A stretch of DNA of 64,000 bases. Origin: Pegethrix bostrychoides GSE-TBD4-15B. Its GTDB lineage: Bacteria; Cyanobacteriota; Cyanobacteriia; Elainellales; Elainellaceae. Below the pieces are notes generated by a model. That model was not told the DNA's origin, searched no databases, and worked only from the letters and a program-made list of their open reading frames with translations. Positions 1 to 8,409 of this stretch are shown one piece after another; positions within the stretch are counted from its first letter, which is position 1; the number at the start of each line of letters is the position of its first letter. The stretch spans positions 1-64,000 of the forward strand of contig JAHHHV010000083.1 in assembly GCA_019359155.1 (NCBI GenBank), written 5' to 3'. Made by a program: the position numbers and the translations under genes.

Positions 1-80
1 CGTTGATAATCCTCTGTCGCAAATCCATGGAGAGTGGCTTCATTTGTGACCTACTTTTGCACTGCTCTATTGTCCTCTAT

Positions 81-581
81 CTAACTGCAATCCGCTGTAA
101 CTTGAAGCCCACCGGCTCCGCTCGGTATAGGAATCTCTTTCAACCGAGTGTTTCCACCACCGCCACCAGTATCAGTATTGCCATTGCCACCACCACCATC
201 ATTACCCCCGTTGTCAGTACCGCCACCCGGTTTTAATATTGCAGACAAACTTAATCGATAACGAGACGAAGGAAAAGATGTACGAGCTTTTACCTGTACA
301 TAGAATATACCTGTACCTAAAGTTCCGGCTACTGACTCTGATTTCCTACCTGGCCTGCGTGATTGAGCAAGAATATTACCATTCTTGTCACGAATTGCTA
401 AATCCACATTGCCTTTCAACCCAGTCAATGTTGCAGAAAAGCTACTAGACCCAGAGACAGAGAACTTGAGGAAATCTACCTTATCTTTTTGTCCTATTTT
501 TCCACCGACTACTAGAGAGCTACCTAATGTGCCAAGGTTTTGAGCTTTTCCAAGCGAGTTGTCGTTTTTGCTTGATGGCAT
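81..581 (-). CDS. PPC (pre-peptidase C-terminal) domain protein
   Basis: The protein has about 166 residues if started at the internal ATG (MPSSKNDN), which puts the PPC-like beta domain near the N-terminus. A longer reading starting at 674 adds an unconvincing leader. The core runs from a sequence like NLGTLGSSLVVGGKIG through DKVDFLKFSV, LKGNVDLAIRD and GIFYVQVKA. This is the usual order of a pre-peptidase C-terminal beta-sandwich, commonly found on secreted cyanobacterial proteins. A Gly/Asn/Asp-rich linker follows, then a short tail (LKEIPIPSGAGGLQV). No catalytic domain or clear signal peptide is visible, so any binding or targeting role is inference. It is transcribed leftward and stands alone at the window edge. 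Confidence 0.7.
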   Translation of the reverse strand: MPSSKNDNSLGKAQNLGTLGSSLVVGGKIGQKDKVDFLKFSVSGSSSFSATLTGLKGNVDLAIRDKNGNILAQSRRPGRKSESVAGTLGTGIFYVQVKARTSFPSSRYRLSLSAILKPGGGTDNGGNDGGGGNGNTDTGGGGGNTRLKEIPIPSGAGGLQVTADCS

Positions 582-749
582 GGTGATAATGGTATTAGAG
601 AAATATTCAAAGATTTGAGACGTTAGAGAGTACAAGCCTAGCTTTAGATTTTTCTTTAAGCTTGAGCAAATCAACTAAAGAGTGCTTAGTGTTAAGAAAA
701 GCTTTGGAAGAACGATGCAATGTATTCTGTCTCATCCTCTGCTAATATA

Positions 750-1481
750 TTAATGATTTGTTCGGCACTCTTGGGCTACGCTTAGAACAAACCGTAAAAG
801 AGTAGAGCATATGCTATTCTGCTTAACAGTATCCATCCGTGCCTGAAGAATTTGAAGTCTCCGCTGATTTCGTTCAGCTTCTTCTGGACGACCATCAGCC
901 GAAAAACTCCAAGTACCTTCGGTGCAGTTTTTTTGAGATTGACTATTGGTTGCTGATTGAATGCAATGAATCATACCTTGAAGTTGCTCAACTGAATTGA
1001 TGCCTGAAATCCACCATTCTAAGTTTCTTACCGAATTCTCTCGTTCTTTTTCATCAGCTTGACGTTGCTGCTCTAGGGCTTGGCTCTGCTGAGCTTCGAT
1101 ATATCGATTCACATTGTCGATTGCCCGTAAAGCATAGCTATCATCAGGTCTTAAGCTCAATGCAGCCGTAAAGCAATTCAAAGCAAGCGGATAGTTTTTT
1201 TGCTCAGTGAAGATGTAACCACACTGCATGTAATCATTGTAGGTATACTCAATGTCGTTACGGTAGCTTGGATAAGTTCGATAAGTTTGAGTTGGGGGTG
1301 AGTATGGAGGAGTTTCGTATGGCCCCGTATCACGCATACCGTCATTGTCAATGTCATACGGATCATCATCATACTGAGCTTCAGTACCGTACTGTGCAAA
1401 TCCTGGTTGCTGAAAAATAACTGCCACTAAACTCCATGCGACACAGACCATCCAAGCTAGTCTATTAAAACGAAAATGCAT
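750..1481 (-). CDS. Secreted or periplasmic TPR-containing hypothetical protein
   Basis: The ATG at 1481 is preferred over the one at 1487 because an AAGGAG Shine-Dalgarno lies six bases before it and directly abuts the other. The N-terminus is a signal peptide: basic residues, a hydrophobic run (WMVCVAWSLVAVIFQ) and a possible cleavage after GFAQ. An acidic, Tyr/Pro-rich low-complexity stretch follows (residues about 30-75). Next is one recognisable TPR-like unit (YIFTEQKNYPLALNCFTAAL, about 90-110), and then a Gln/Glu-rich coiled coil (EAQQSQALEQQRQADEKE). Several C-terminal cysteines could form disulphides outside the cytoplasm. No enzymatic motif is seen and the function is unknown. It is divergent from the NB-ARC/WD40 gene. 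Confidence 0.7.
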   Translation of the reverse strand: MHFRFNRLAWMVCVAWSLVAVIFQQPGFAQYGTEAQYDDDPYDIDNDGMRDTGPYETPPYSPPTQTYRTYPSYRNDIEYTYNDYMQCGYIFTEQKNYPLALNCFTAALSLRPDDSYALRAIDNVNRYIEAQQSQALEQQRQADEKERENSVRNLEWWISGINSVEQLQGMIHCIQSATNSQSQKNCTEGTWSFSADGRPEEAERNQRRLQILQARMDTVKQNSICSTLLRFVLSVAQECRTNH

Positions 1482-1803
1482 CTTCATCTCCTTCTTCTAG
1501 CCAAGCTTTGAATAGACACTGAAAATTACATCACTAAATTTTTCAGCTCTTTATCAGTCAACGTCAACTCAGAGTCTACAAAGTCTGAGCGTAATGAAAA
1601 ACAAGAAAATACTAAGCAATGCGGGTAACTGGTTGACAGAGAGTTTCATAGAACGTGACTTTCGTGCAGTGCAACACAAGAGGTTCGCCTCTGCATGTGA
1701 TTAAACCATTAGAGTAGGCAAATTCTCCAGTACAAACCTGGATCACTTGCAAATGAAGGAAAATGATCCGAAAATGATCTTGACAAAACCTAAAGCTTAG
1801 GCG
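1482..1803. other. Intergenic region between divergent genes
   Basis: About 320 bp separate the leftward secreted TPR gene from the rightward STAND gene, so promoters for both should lie here. A repeated AAAATGATC word occurs near 1760-1780. No convincing sigma-70 promoter pair, operator or RNA gene could be picked out. Confidence 0.4.
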
Positions 1804-4800
1804 GTGCCCGTGCGGATAGTGAAAGCCTCTGAAGAAGGACTGGAAAAGATTAGACAAGCAAGGGATAGGCTGACGCAGGAGAACGGCTGGGCAGTTGATA
1901 ACGAGCACTGGTTAGAGGAAGCAGCTAAATTCCTACCTTTGGATAAGCTAGGTAACAGAGCAGTTACGGGCACTGTCTCGATTGGCACCTGGAAACGGTT
2001 CTTGAGCGGCAAAGGAGTTAAAGCCACGAGCTTTAGAGCATTTTGTTCAGTTTTAGGATTAGACTGGCAGCAAGTTAGTGAACCAAATAAAATTCCATTG
2101 TCAGAACTATCAACCTCCCCAACTTCTAATACAGAGGCTGAGCAGAGGCAGATTAGCTCAATCCAGGATTGGGAGAAAGCACCTGAAGTTTCTGCCTTCG
2201 TCGGTCGCACCACAGAACTGATAATGCTAGAACAGTGGATTGTTGAAGAACAAGCACAGCTAGTAGCAATCGTCGGTATGGGCGGAATCGGAAAGACAAA
2301 CCTATCAGTCAGACTAGGTAAGGGAGGAATCGGTAAATCTGAACTTAGCCTAAGATTTGCACGCAGTGTTCATGATGAGTTTGAATACGTGATCTGGCGT
2401 TCTCTTCTTAATACCCTGCCATTTACCGATCTACTGTCAGATCTGATCAGGTTTCTATCTAACCAGCAGGAAACCGACCTGCCAGAGACTACAGAGGCTC
2501 AACTCGCTCGCTTATTGTTTTATCTAAAAGAACATCGCTGTTTACTTATACTTGACAACGTGGAATCCGTCTTATCTGGAGACACCTCTACAGGGCAATA
2601 TCAAAAGGGATATGAAGCATACGGTCAGCTATTTAACCAGATTGGAGAACTTTCGCATCAAAGCTGTGTGTTATTGACCAGTCGAGAAATACCTAAAGAA
2701 GTTGCTTTATCAGAAATTCGCAGTGAAAATAACCAAGTGCGGTTACTTAGATTAACTGGGCTAGGGACATCTGATGGGCGACAGATGTTGGAGCAGAGTG
2801 GCTCATACATTGGCTCTGAGGCAGAATGGGAAGCTTTAATTAAGCTTTATGATGGCAATCCATTAGCACTTAAACTTGTTGCTAAATATATTCAAGTAGT
2901 TTTCTTTAGCAACATAGCTGATTTCCTAGAAGCAGGACAGCCTATGTTTAGCAATATTGAAAATCTGCTAGATTGGCACTTCAACCGTCTTTTGAAGGAA
3001 GAAAAAGAAGTCATGCACTGGCTAGCAATTAATCGTGAACCCGTTTCTCGTCTAGCATTGATTGAAGATGTCTTCTCCTCTGAGTCTAAAAAACAGGTTG
3101 CCTCAGTACTGTTCTCGCTCAGCGAGCGATCCCTGCTAGACCAGGCAGCACGAAGCTTTACACTCCAGCCAGTTCTGATGGAATACATGACTGAATGCTT
3201 TGTGAAAGAGATTACAGAGGAAATTAAAACTCAAAATATCTACTGTTTGCATCACTATGCTTTATCCAAAGCTCAAGCAAAAGACTATATTCGAGAGATG
3301 CAAAATCGGCAAATTCTTCAACCCGTAGTCAGTCAGCTAATTGACGAATTTGGCGATCAATCAGGATTATTGACTCAACTTAAGAATCTTCTCGATCTCT
3401 CACGAGATCAAGCTTGGCGACAAGGATACATAGGTGGCAACATTTTGAATCTTCTTTGCCAATTACAATCAAATGTGACTGGCTATGATTTTTCGCATCT
3501 AACAATTCGACAAGCCTATCTCCAGAACATAACTTTAAATAATGTCAGTTTTGCCCATAGTGAATTTGTTCAGGCTGTTTTTACGCAAACCTTTGGCAGT
3601 ATTCAGACTGTAACGTTTAGTCCCGATGGTAAGCTGTTAGCTGCATCAAGTGGTTCGGATGCGGAAATTCGCATCTGGAGAGTTGCAGATGGTCAGGAGC
3701 TGGCGACCTTTAGAGGGCATACTAACTGGGTCTGTTCCCTCAAGTTTAGCCCTGACGGGAAAATTCTTGCTAGCGGTAGTGATGACTCCACCATAAGATT
3801 ATGGGACATTCATCAAGGGCAATGTTTAAAGGTCTTGACTACTGAAACTGGAGGATTGCGTTCAATTGCCTTTAGAACAGATAATCAGACTCTGATCAGT
3901 GGCAATGTAGACTGTACGGTGAGATTATGGGATTTTCAGACCGGAGAATGCCTTAAGACCTTCGCTGGGCATACTCAATGGGTTGTAACAGTAGACTGTA
4001 ATTTTAACGGTCAATTCGTTGCTAGCGGAAGTAGCGATCGAACAATTCGACTGTGGGACACCTCTTCTGGTGAATGTCTTAGAGTTTTAGTGGGCCACAC
4101 AAGTTCTGTCTTAGCAGTTGCCTTTAGTCCTGATAACCGGATACTTGCCAGCAGTAGCCACGATGGCACTATTAGATTTTGGGATTTCCAAACTGGGCAA
4201 TGCCTCAAATTATTAGGTGGACAAAACAAAACAGTATGGGCTATTGCGTTTAGTCCCGATGGTCAAGCATTAGCGAGTTGTCATGATGATGGAAGCTTAA
4301 GGCTCTGGAACATTCAAACAGGAGAATGCTTACGAGCATTCAAAGGGCATACAAGCTTCCCTTCTTCAATAGCATTTAATCCGGATGGACAAACCCTTGC
4401 TAGTGGCAGTGATGACCTCTCTGTCAGATTATGGGAAATTGAAACAGGTCGGTGTCTTAGAACGTTTCGAGGATATACAAACTCATTGTCTTCAATCGCT
4501 TTAAGCCCAGCTAATAATCATTCCTCTGAGGTTTTCAATCAAATCTTAGCAATTGGAGGTAGTACTCCAAATATCCAGCTATGGAATCTCCAAACAGAGA
4601 CCTATAAAATATTGTCAGGGCACACAAGAGGGATCTGGGCAGTAGCCTATAGTCTTAATGGGCAGATGCTTGCTAGTGCCAGTGATGACAAAACAGTGCG
4701 TCTTTGGGATGTTCGTACAGGTCAATGTCTTAACGTCCTTAAAGGGCACTCACAATGGGTGTTATCGGTAGCTTTTAGCCCAGACGGGCAAATACTTGCT

Positions 4801-5490
4801 AGTGGTAGTGACGATAGAACCGTCAGGCTATGGGATGTCCAAACAGGGCGTTGTATTCACATTATGCGTGGTCATACTGGTTTGGTCTGGTCAGTGGCAT
4901 TTAGTCCAGATGGCAAGACGCTTGTAAGCTGTAGTCAATCGCCAACTGTTAGCAAGGAGGGGATAAGGCTGTGGGATGTTCAAACAGGTCAGTGCATTAA
5001 AGTATTTCACGAAGAAACTGGTACTGTTTTATCGGTAATCTTTAGTCCAGATGGTCAGATCTTAGCTAGCTGCAACATGGACTCAACTGTAAAGCTTTGG
5101 GATACTCAGACAGGAGAATGCATTAAAACTCTACTAGGACATACAGATAAAGTATGGTCAGTTGCCTTTAGCCAAACCGAGAAAATCATAATCAGTAGTG
5201 GGGATGATAAAACTATAAAAGTATGGGATATGGATACTGGACAAAGCTTAAATGTACTATATGGGCATACTGACTCAGTTCGATCTGCCATTTTTAGTCG
5301 AAACGGTGATGCCATCATAAGTTGTAGCCACGATGGCACAATTAAATTTTGGGATACTAAAACGAGTAACTGTACTAAAACATTGAGTGCCTCTACTCCT
5401 TATAAGGGGATGAACATTCTGGGAACAACAGGTTTAACGCCTGCTCAAAGAGAGTCTCTTAAGGCACTTGGGGCAATTGAGAAAATTTGA
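1804..5490 (+). CDS. HTH-like / NB-ARC / WD40 STAND NTPase (14 WD repeats)
   Basis: GTG start, 1228 residues. Residues 1-95 form a helical, XRE-like domain seen at the front of cyanobacterial NB-ARC/WD40 proteins (VSIGTWKRFLSGKG, FRAFCSVLGLDW). The NB-ARC NTPase follows with P-loop GMGGIGKT (158-165), a Walker B-like LLILDNVE, a sensor-type VLLTSRE and a GNPLALKL box. A helical STAND region continues to about residue 590. From there to about 1200 there are 14 WD40 units, each ending in LWD-like words, enough for two seven-bladed propellers. Such STAND proteins usually sense a ligand with the repeats and oligomerise on nucleotide binding; many act in signalling, cell death or phage defence. 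Oddity: a second P-loop copy, GKGGIGKS (172-179), follows the first. Context is accessory DNA near a restriction system. Confidence 0.93.
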   Translation: MPVRIVKASEEGLEKIRQARDRLTQENGWAVDNEHWLEEAAKFLPLDKLGNRAVTGTVSIGTWKRFLSGKGVKATSFRAFCSVLGLDWQQVSEPNKIPLSELSTSPTSNTEAEQRQISSIQDWEKAPEVSAFVGRTTELIMLEQWIVEEQAQLVAIVGMGGIGKTNLSVRLGKGGIGKSELSLRFARSVHDEFEYVIWRSLLNTLPFTDLLSDLIRFLSNQQETDLPETTEAQLARLLFYLKEHRCLLILDNVESVLSGDTSTGQYQKGYEAYGQLFNQIGELSHQSCVLLTSREIPKEVALSEIRSENNQVRLLRLTGLGTSDGRQMLEQSGSYIGSEAEWEALIKLYDGNPLALKLVAKYIQVVFFSNIADFLEAGQPMFSNIENLLDWHFNRLLKEEKEVMHWLAINREPVSRLALIEDVFSSESKKQVASVLFSLSERSLLDQAARSFTLQPVLMEYMTECFVKEITEEIKTQNIYCLHHYALSKAQAKDYIREMQNRQILQPVVSQLIDEFGDQSGLLTQLKNLLDLSRDQAWRQGYIGGNILNLLCQLQSNVTGYDFSHLTIRQAYLQNITLNNVSFAHSEFVQAVFTQTFGSIQTVTFSPDGKLLAASSGSDAEIRIWRVADGQELATFRGHTNWVCSLKFSPDGKILASGSDDSTIRLWDIHQGQCLKVLTTETGGLRSIAFRTDNQTLISGNVDCTVRLWDFQTGECLKTFAGHTQWVVTVDCNFNGQFVASGSSDRTIRLWDTSSGECLRVLVGHTSSVLAVAFSPDNRILASSSHDGTIRFWDFQTGQCLKLLGGQNKTVWAIAFSPDGQALASCHDDGSLRLWNIQTGECLRAFKGHTSFPSSIAFNPDGQTLASGSDDLSVRLWEIETGRCLRTFRGYTNSLSSIALSPANNHSSEVFNQILAIGGSTPNIQLWNLQTETYKILSGHTRGIWAVAYSLNGQMLASASDDKTVRLWDVRTGQCLNVLKGHSQWVLSVAFSPDGQILASGSDDRTVRLWDVQTGRCIHIMRGHTGLVWSVAFSPDGKTLVSCSQSPTVSKEGIRLWDVQTGQCIKVFHEETGTVLSVIFSPDGQILASCNMDSTVKLWDTQTGECIKTLLGHTDKVWSVAFSQTEKIIISSGDDKTIKVWDMDTGQSLNVLYGHTDSVRSAIFSRNGDAIISCSHDGTIKFWDTKTSNCTKTLSASTPYKGMNILGTTGLTPAQRESLKALGAIEKI

Positions 5491-5851
5491 GGAACTTCAG
5501 CCGTTTGAAGGTAAAATCATCCAATGTCACCAGTTCATGATGAACTGGCCTAGTTCCAGGCACCAGACTTGCATTTTTCAAGGTTAGCTGTAAAAATCTT
5601 GAGATAAGGCTTCAAATACAGTTCCTGAGAGCAAAGATAACAGAATCTTAATCTTTAGCAGTGCAGAATGCTTTTCCTTTTTTCATAGCTTTCAGCCATT
5701 ATTCAGTCACCTGTTATTGGTAAAGCTAACTGGGTAAAGGTTCGCTGTGAGCTTGGGAGATTGTGAAAACGTGAGTCAAGTCGTCGCTAGTCCAAACCAG
5801 ACTTTCTAGCCTTGAGTGACACCTACAATATCAAAGGGGCTGTACATCCAT
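5491..5851. other. Intergenic region with a short hairpin
   Basis: This 360-bp AT-rich spacer contains the inverted repeat CCAGTTCA-TGA-TGAACTGG at 5530-5548, shortly after the STAND gene stop. It lacks a T-run, so it is not a classical terminator. The 13 bases at 5525-5537 also match the T-arm of the tRNA-Phe fragment at 11662-11674. Nothing else is recognised before the next gene. Confidence 0.4.
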
Positions 5852-7213
5852 ATGAAATCTAACCTGCCGGAAGATTTTTCTCTGGATAAGCAAGAACAGA
5901 AGCTAGATGTGAGTCCGCAACAAGATTCCTTACGTGAGGAACCTCGGCTAACCAGCTCAACTCCTCATCCAGAAGAAGATGAGTGGGACAAATTTTCTAG
6001 GAAAGTACAGCAGAAACGAGAGTCTCAGAGAGATGGCAAGGAAGAGGCATTTAAGGTAAGGGATGTTAAACCTGTTGCTCCAAGCTCAATCAGATTGCGA
6101 GCAAATTGGGTAGGAGAAGTTTGGAAACCTCGATCGCTAAGTCTTTTAGCCATAGCCCTATCTGTCCTTGCCTTGTCTACTCAGCTTTTGAGAGTGCAGA
6201 GCAATAATACGTCCATTTCCCCTCAAAGCTACAGCAGTCCTGAGAACTCGCCTACTCCAGAGACTGCTCAGCCTGATCCCCTTAGTGAAGCGAGAGACTG
6301 GTTTGAGCAGGGTAACGAAAAACTTGCGGCTAAAAACTATCAAGAGGCAATCGCAGACTACGATAGTGCTATTGATCTCGATCTCAAAGACGCTAAGATT
6401 TACAACAATCGAGGATGGGCTTACTACAATTTAAAGGAGTATTCAAAGGCAATTGAAGACTATGAAAAAGCAATTAAGCTAAGTCCTGTTTTTGCTACTG
6501 CTTACAATAACCGAGGCTTAGCGTACTACAAGTTAGGGAAGTATGAAGAATCAATTGCCGATTACAATACTGCAATCAGCATGGAGCCTGACTTCATAGC
6601 TGCAACTTACGCTGACCGAGGTAACGCCTATTTTGCTTTGGATGAGAACCAAAAAGCGATTGAGGATTATACAAAAGCGATTAGCCTTGGTTCTGATTAT
6701 GATGAAGTCTATAGCATGAAAGCAAAAGCCGAAAGGATTTTAGCCCCCACTGTAGAGCCTGCTAAGCCTTCAATCCCTGAACCACCGCTTCCGATCTCAT
6801 CTGAAAATCCTCAACGATTTGACTCAGAAGTTCCCTCTGTGCCATTGGCTAAAACCTGGAAAGGTGAGTGGACAGACTCTGCGGGAGTCATTTTCGATTT
6901 TGAAATGCGACTTGACACTACGGCAAATAACAATGTACGTGGTTCGATCTACTGGACAATAAAAACTCCAGCTAATCGCCCAGAGCTGCAATCTAAAACA
7001 GAATTTTCTGCAACTGAACATATCCAAGGATCATATGATCCAGACTCCCGAAGTCTAAATGTTGCGGGTTACGGTAAAGACGATCCTAATTCAGTCATTA
7101 TTCTAGATAAGTACAAAATACGCATATCCGCAGACGGAGATACTTTCGACGGTGAAACCGCTGCTTCTGGAGAAACTTGGGAAGGGCGAATCTCTGGACG
7201 ACGAGTGTTATAG
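5852..7213 (+). CDS. Membrane-anchored TPR protein
   Basis: The start is taken at the ATG opening MKSNLPEDF, with AAGGGG a little upstream; an in-frame GTG at 5816 would add 12 residues. A charged, probably disordered cytoplasmic segment (about 1-95) precedes one transmembrane helix (SLSLLAIALSVLALSTQLL). After it come a Ser/Pro linker and three consecutive TPR units around residues 150-270, with words such as AIADYDSAIDLDLKDAKIYN and AIEDYEKAIKLSPVFATAYN. The C-terminal 110 residues, starting WKGEWTDSAG, look like a small beta-rich domain ending GETWEGRISGRRVL. TPRs mediate protein contacts, but no partner can be named. It lies between the STAND gene and the restriction operon, separated from the latter by a hairpin. 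Confidence 0.8.
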   Translation: MKSNLPEDFSLDKQEQKLDVSPQQDSLREEPRLTSSTPHPEEDEWDKFSRKVQQKRESQRDGKEEAFKVRDVKPVAPSSIRLRANWVGEVWKPRSLSLLAIALSVLALSTQLLRVQSNNTSISPQSYSSPENSPTPETAQPDPLSEARDWFEQGNEKLAAKNYQEAIADYDSAIDLDLKDAKIYNNRGWAYYNLKEYSKAIEDYEKAIKLSPVFATAYNNRGLAYYKLGKYEESIADYNTAISMEPDFIAATYADRGNAYFALDENQKAIEDYTKAISLGSDYDEVYSMKAKAERILAPTVEPAKPSIPEPPLPISSENPQRFDSEVPSVPLAKTWKGEWTDSAGVIFDFEMRLDTTANNNVRGSIYWTIKTPANRPELQSKTEFSATEHIQGSYDPDSRSLNVAGYGKDDPNSVIILDKYKIRISADGDTFDGETAASGETWEGRISGRRVL

Positions 7214-7296
7214 AAAGAATCTGTAAAGCAGCTTTTCGCTGTAGCACCAGTTCCCACTTTACACCGTACTAAAGCCGTACTACATTAAAACCTAGT

Positions 7297-7334
7297 CAAA
7301 GAATAGCACAGCTAGCGTGGTGTGTTATTCTTTG
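7297..7334. terminator. Hairpin between TPR gene and restriction operon
   Basis: CAAAGAATAGCACA (7297-7310) pairs with TGTGTTATTCTTTG (7321-7334) over 14 bp with one G-T pair and a 10-nt loop. It sits in the spacer before the XamI operon and could terminate the upstream transcript, although no long T-run follows. Confidence 0.5.
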
Positions 7335-7443
7335 GTGCTGTAAGTAGCGTCAACTGGATGAGAACTCTCTCTACTCGTCTGTCGTTACTAATAGCATATT
7401 AGTTTAATGGAGCTTTGAGTTGAGTAGTGAGGAGCAGAAATGC

Positions 7444-8406
7444 ATGGCAGTGAACAGGGATAAGCCTGATCGCTGGAAAGTCGATATCGCACAATCAGTT
7501 GATCTATATAACGACTGGTTCATGCACTTTGCACCGCAGGCTTTCCGTGATACTCGCATTCAAACAACTCAGCAAGTAGAAGATGCCCTAGCACAAACTG
7601 GAAATCTTCAAGACCTGCGTCCTGAGCTACTTGCAGCCCATCCAACTGTTCTACCAATCCTAAGAATGGCAACATGCCCACCGATTGCACGAGATCGGCT
7701 AATTGGTTTGTCCAAAGCCTCTCCAACCCTAGTTCGGACTATGGAAGGGGAAGGTCGCTTACCCAGACGGATGCCTGAAGCTCTTATTTATGCCGAGCTT
7801 GAAAAAGTCATCCGAATTATTCGTACCATGATCGACCCAGACATTTTTATCTGGTTAAATCGCTCCACCCCGTTGCTTGAAGAGGAACTGCATCGTGCTG
7901 CTACAGTTGTGGCAGATAGACTATGCGGGGCTGTTGCCGATCCAATCATCCGAAATGCCCAGGAACGAAGGCAGCTCTCTTTGATTGCTTCCTGGCTAGA
8001 ACAGCGGGGATATCGATTGCTACCACCTACCGAAAGAGTCACGTTTAACGCCCTTTTACCTGGAACCTTCAGTTTTCGGCTCAATGTCCCCGTTACACTT
8101 GAAGGCGGAGTTCAGCAGGTCAACATTCCAGTGGACGTAGCGATTATGCCAAAAACTGCTGCTCTAGGTGATTTCCCTCTATTTATTGAAGCAAAATCTG
8201 CGGGTGACTTTACCAATGTAAATAAGCGTCGTAAGGAAGAAGCAGTTAAAATGGCACAGCTAAGAAGCACCTACGGGAGCAGAGTAAATTTTATCCTGTT
8301 TCTTTGCGGCTATTTCGATACTGGCTATCTGGGCTATGAGGCGGCTGAAGGGATCGATTGGGTCTGGGAGCACCGCATTGATGATTTAGCCCTGTTTGGA
8401 GTGTAA
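7444..8406 (+). CDS. XamI-family type II restriction endonuclease
   Basis: The ATG opening MAVNRDKPDRWK is preferred because GGAG lies nine bases upstream; a TTG at 7420 is the alternative. The whole 320-residue protein has the XamI family pattern: VDLYNDWFMHFAP near the start, RMATCPPIARDRLIGL, DRLCGAVADPIIRNAQE in the middle and FILFLCGYFDTGYLGYEAAE at the end. The PD-(D/E)xK nuclease site is visible as D231 (NIPVDVAI) and E249-x-K251 (LFIEAKSAGDF). XamI cuts GTCGAC; the same specificity is likely here but is inferred from family. The cognate methylase starts three bases after the stop, so this is a two-gene operon. It lies in the AT-rich island. Confidence 0.95.
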   Translation: MAVNRDKPDRWKVDIAQSVDLYNDWFMHFAPQAFRDTRIQTTQQVEDALAQTGNLQDLRPELLAAHPTVLPILRMATCPPIARDRLIGLSKASPTLVRTMEGEGRLPRRMPEALIYAELEKVIRIIRTMIDPDIFIWLNRSTPLLEEELHRAATVVADRLCGAVADPIIRNAQERRQLSLIASWLEQRGYRLLPPTERVTFNALLPGTFSFRLNVPVTLEGGVQQVNIPVDVAIMPKTAALGDFPLFIEAKSAGDFTNVNKRRKEEAVKMAQLRSTYGSRVNFILFLCGYFDTGYLGYEAAEGIDWVWEHRIDDLALFGV

Positions 8407-8409
8407 CCA

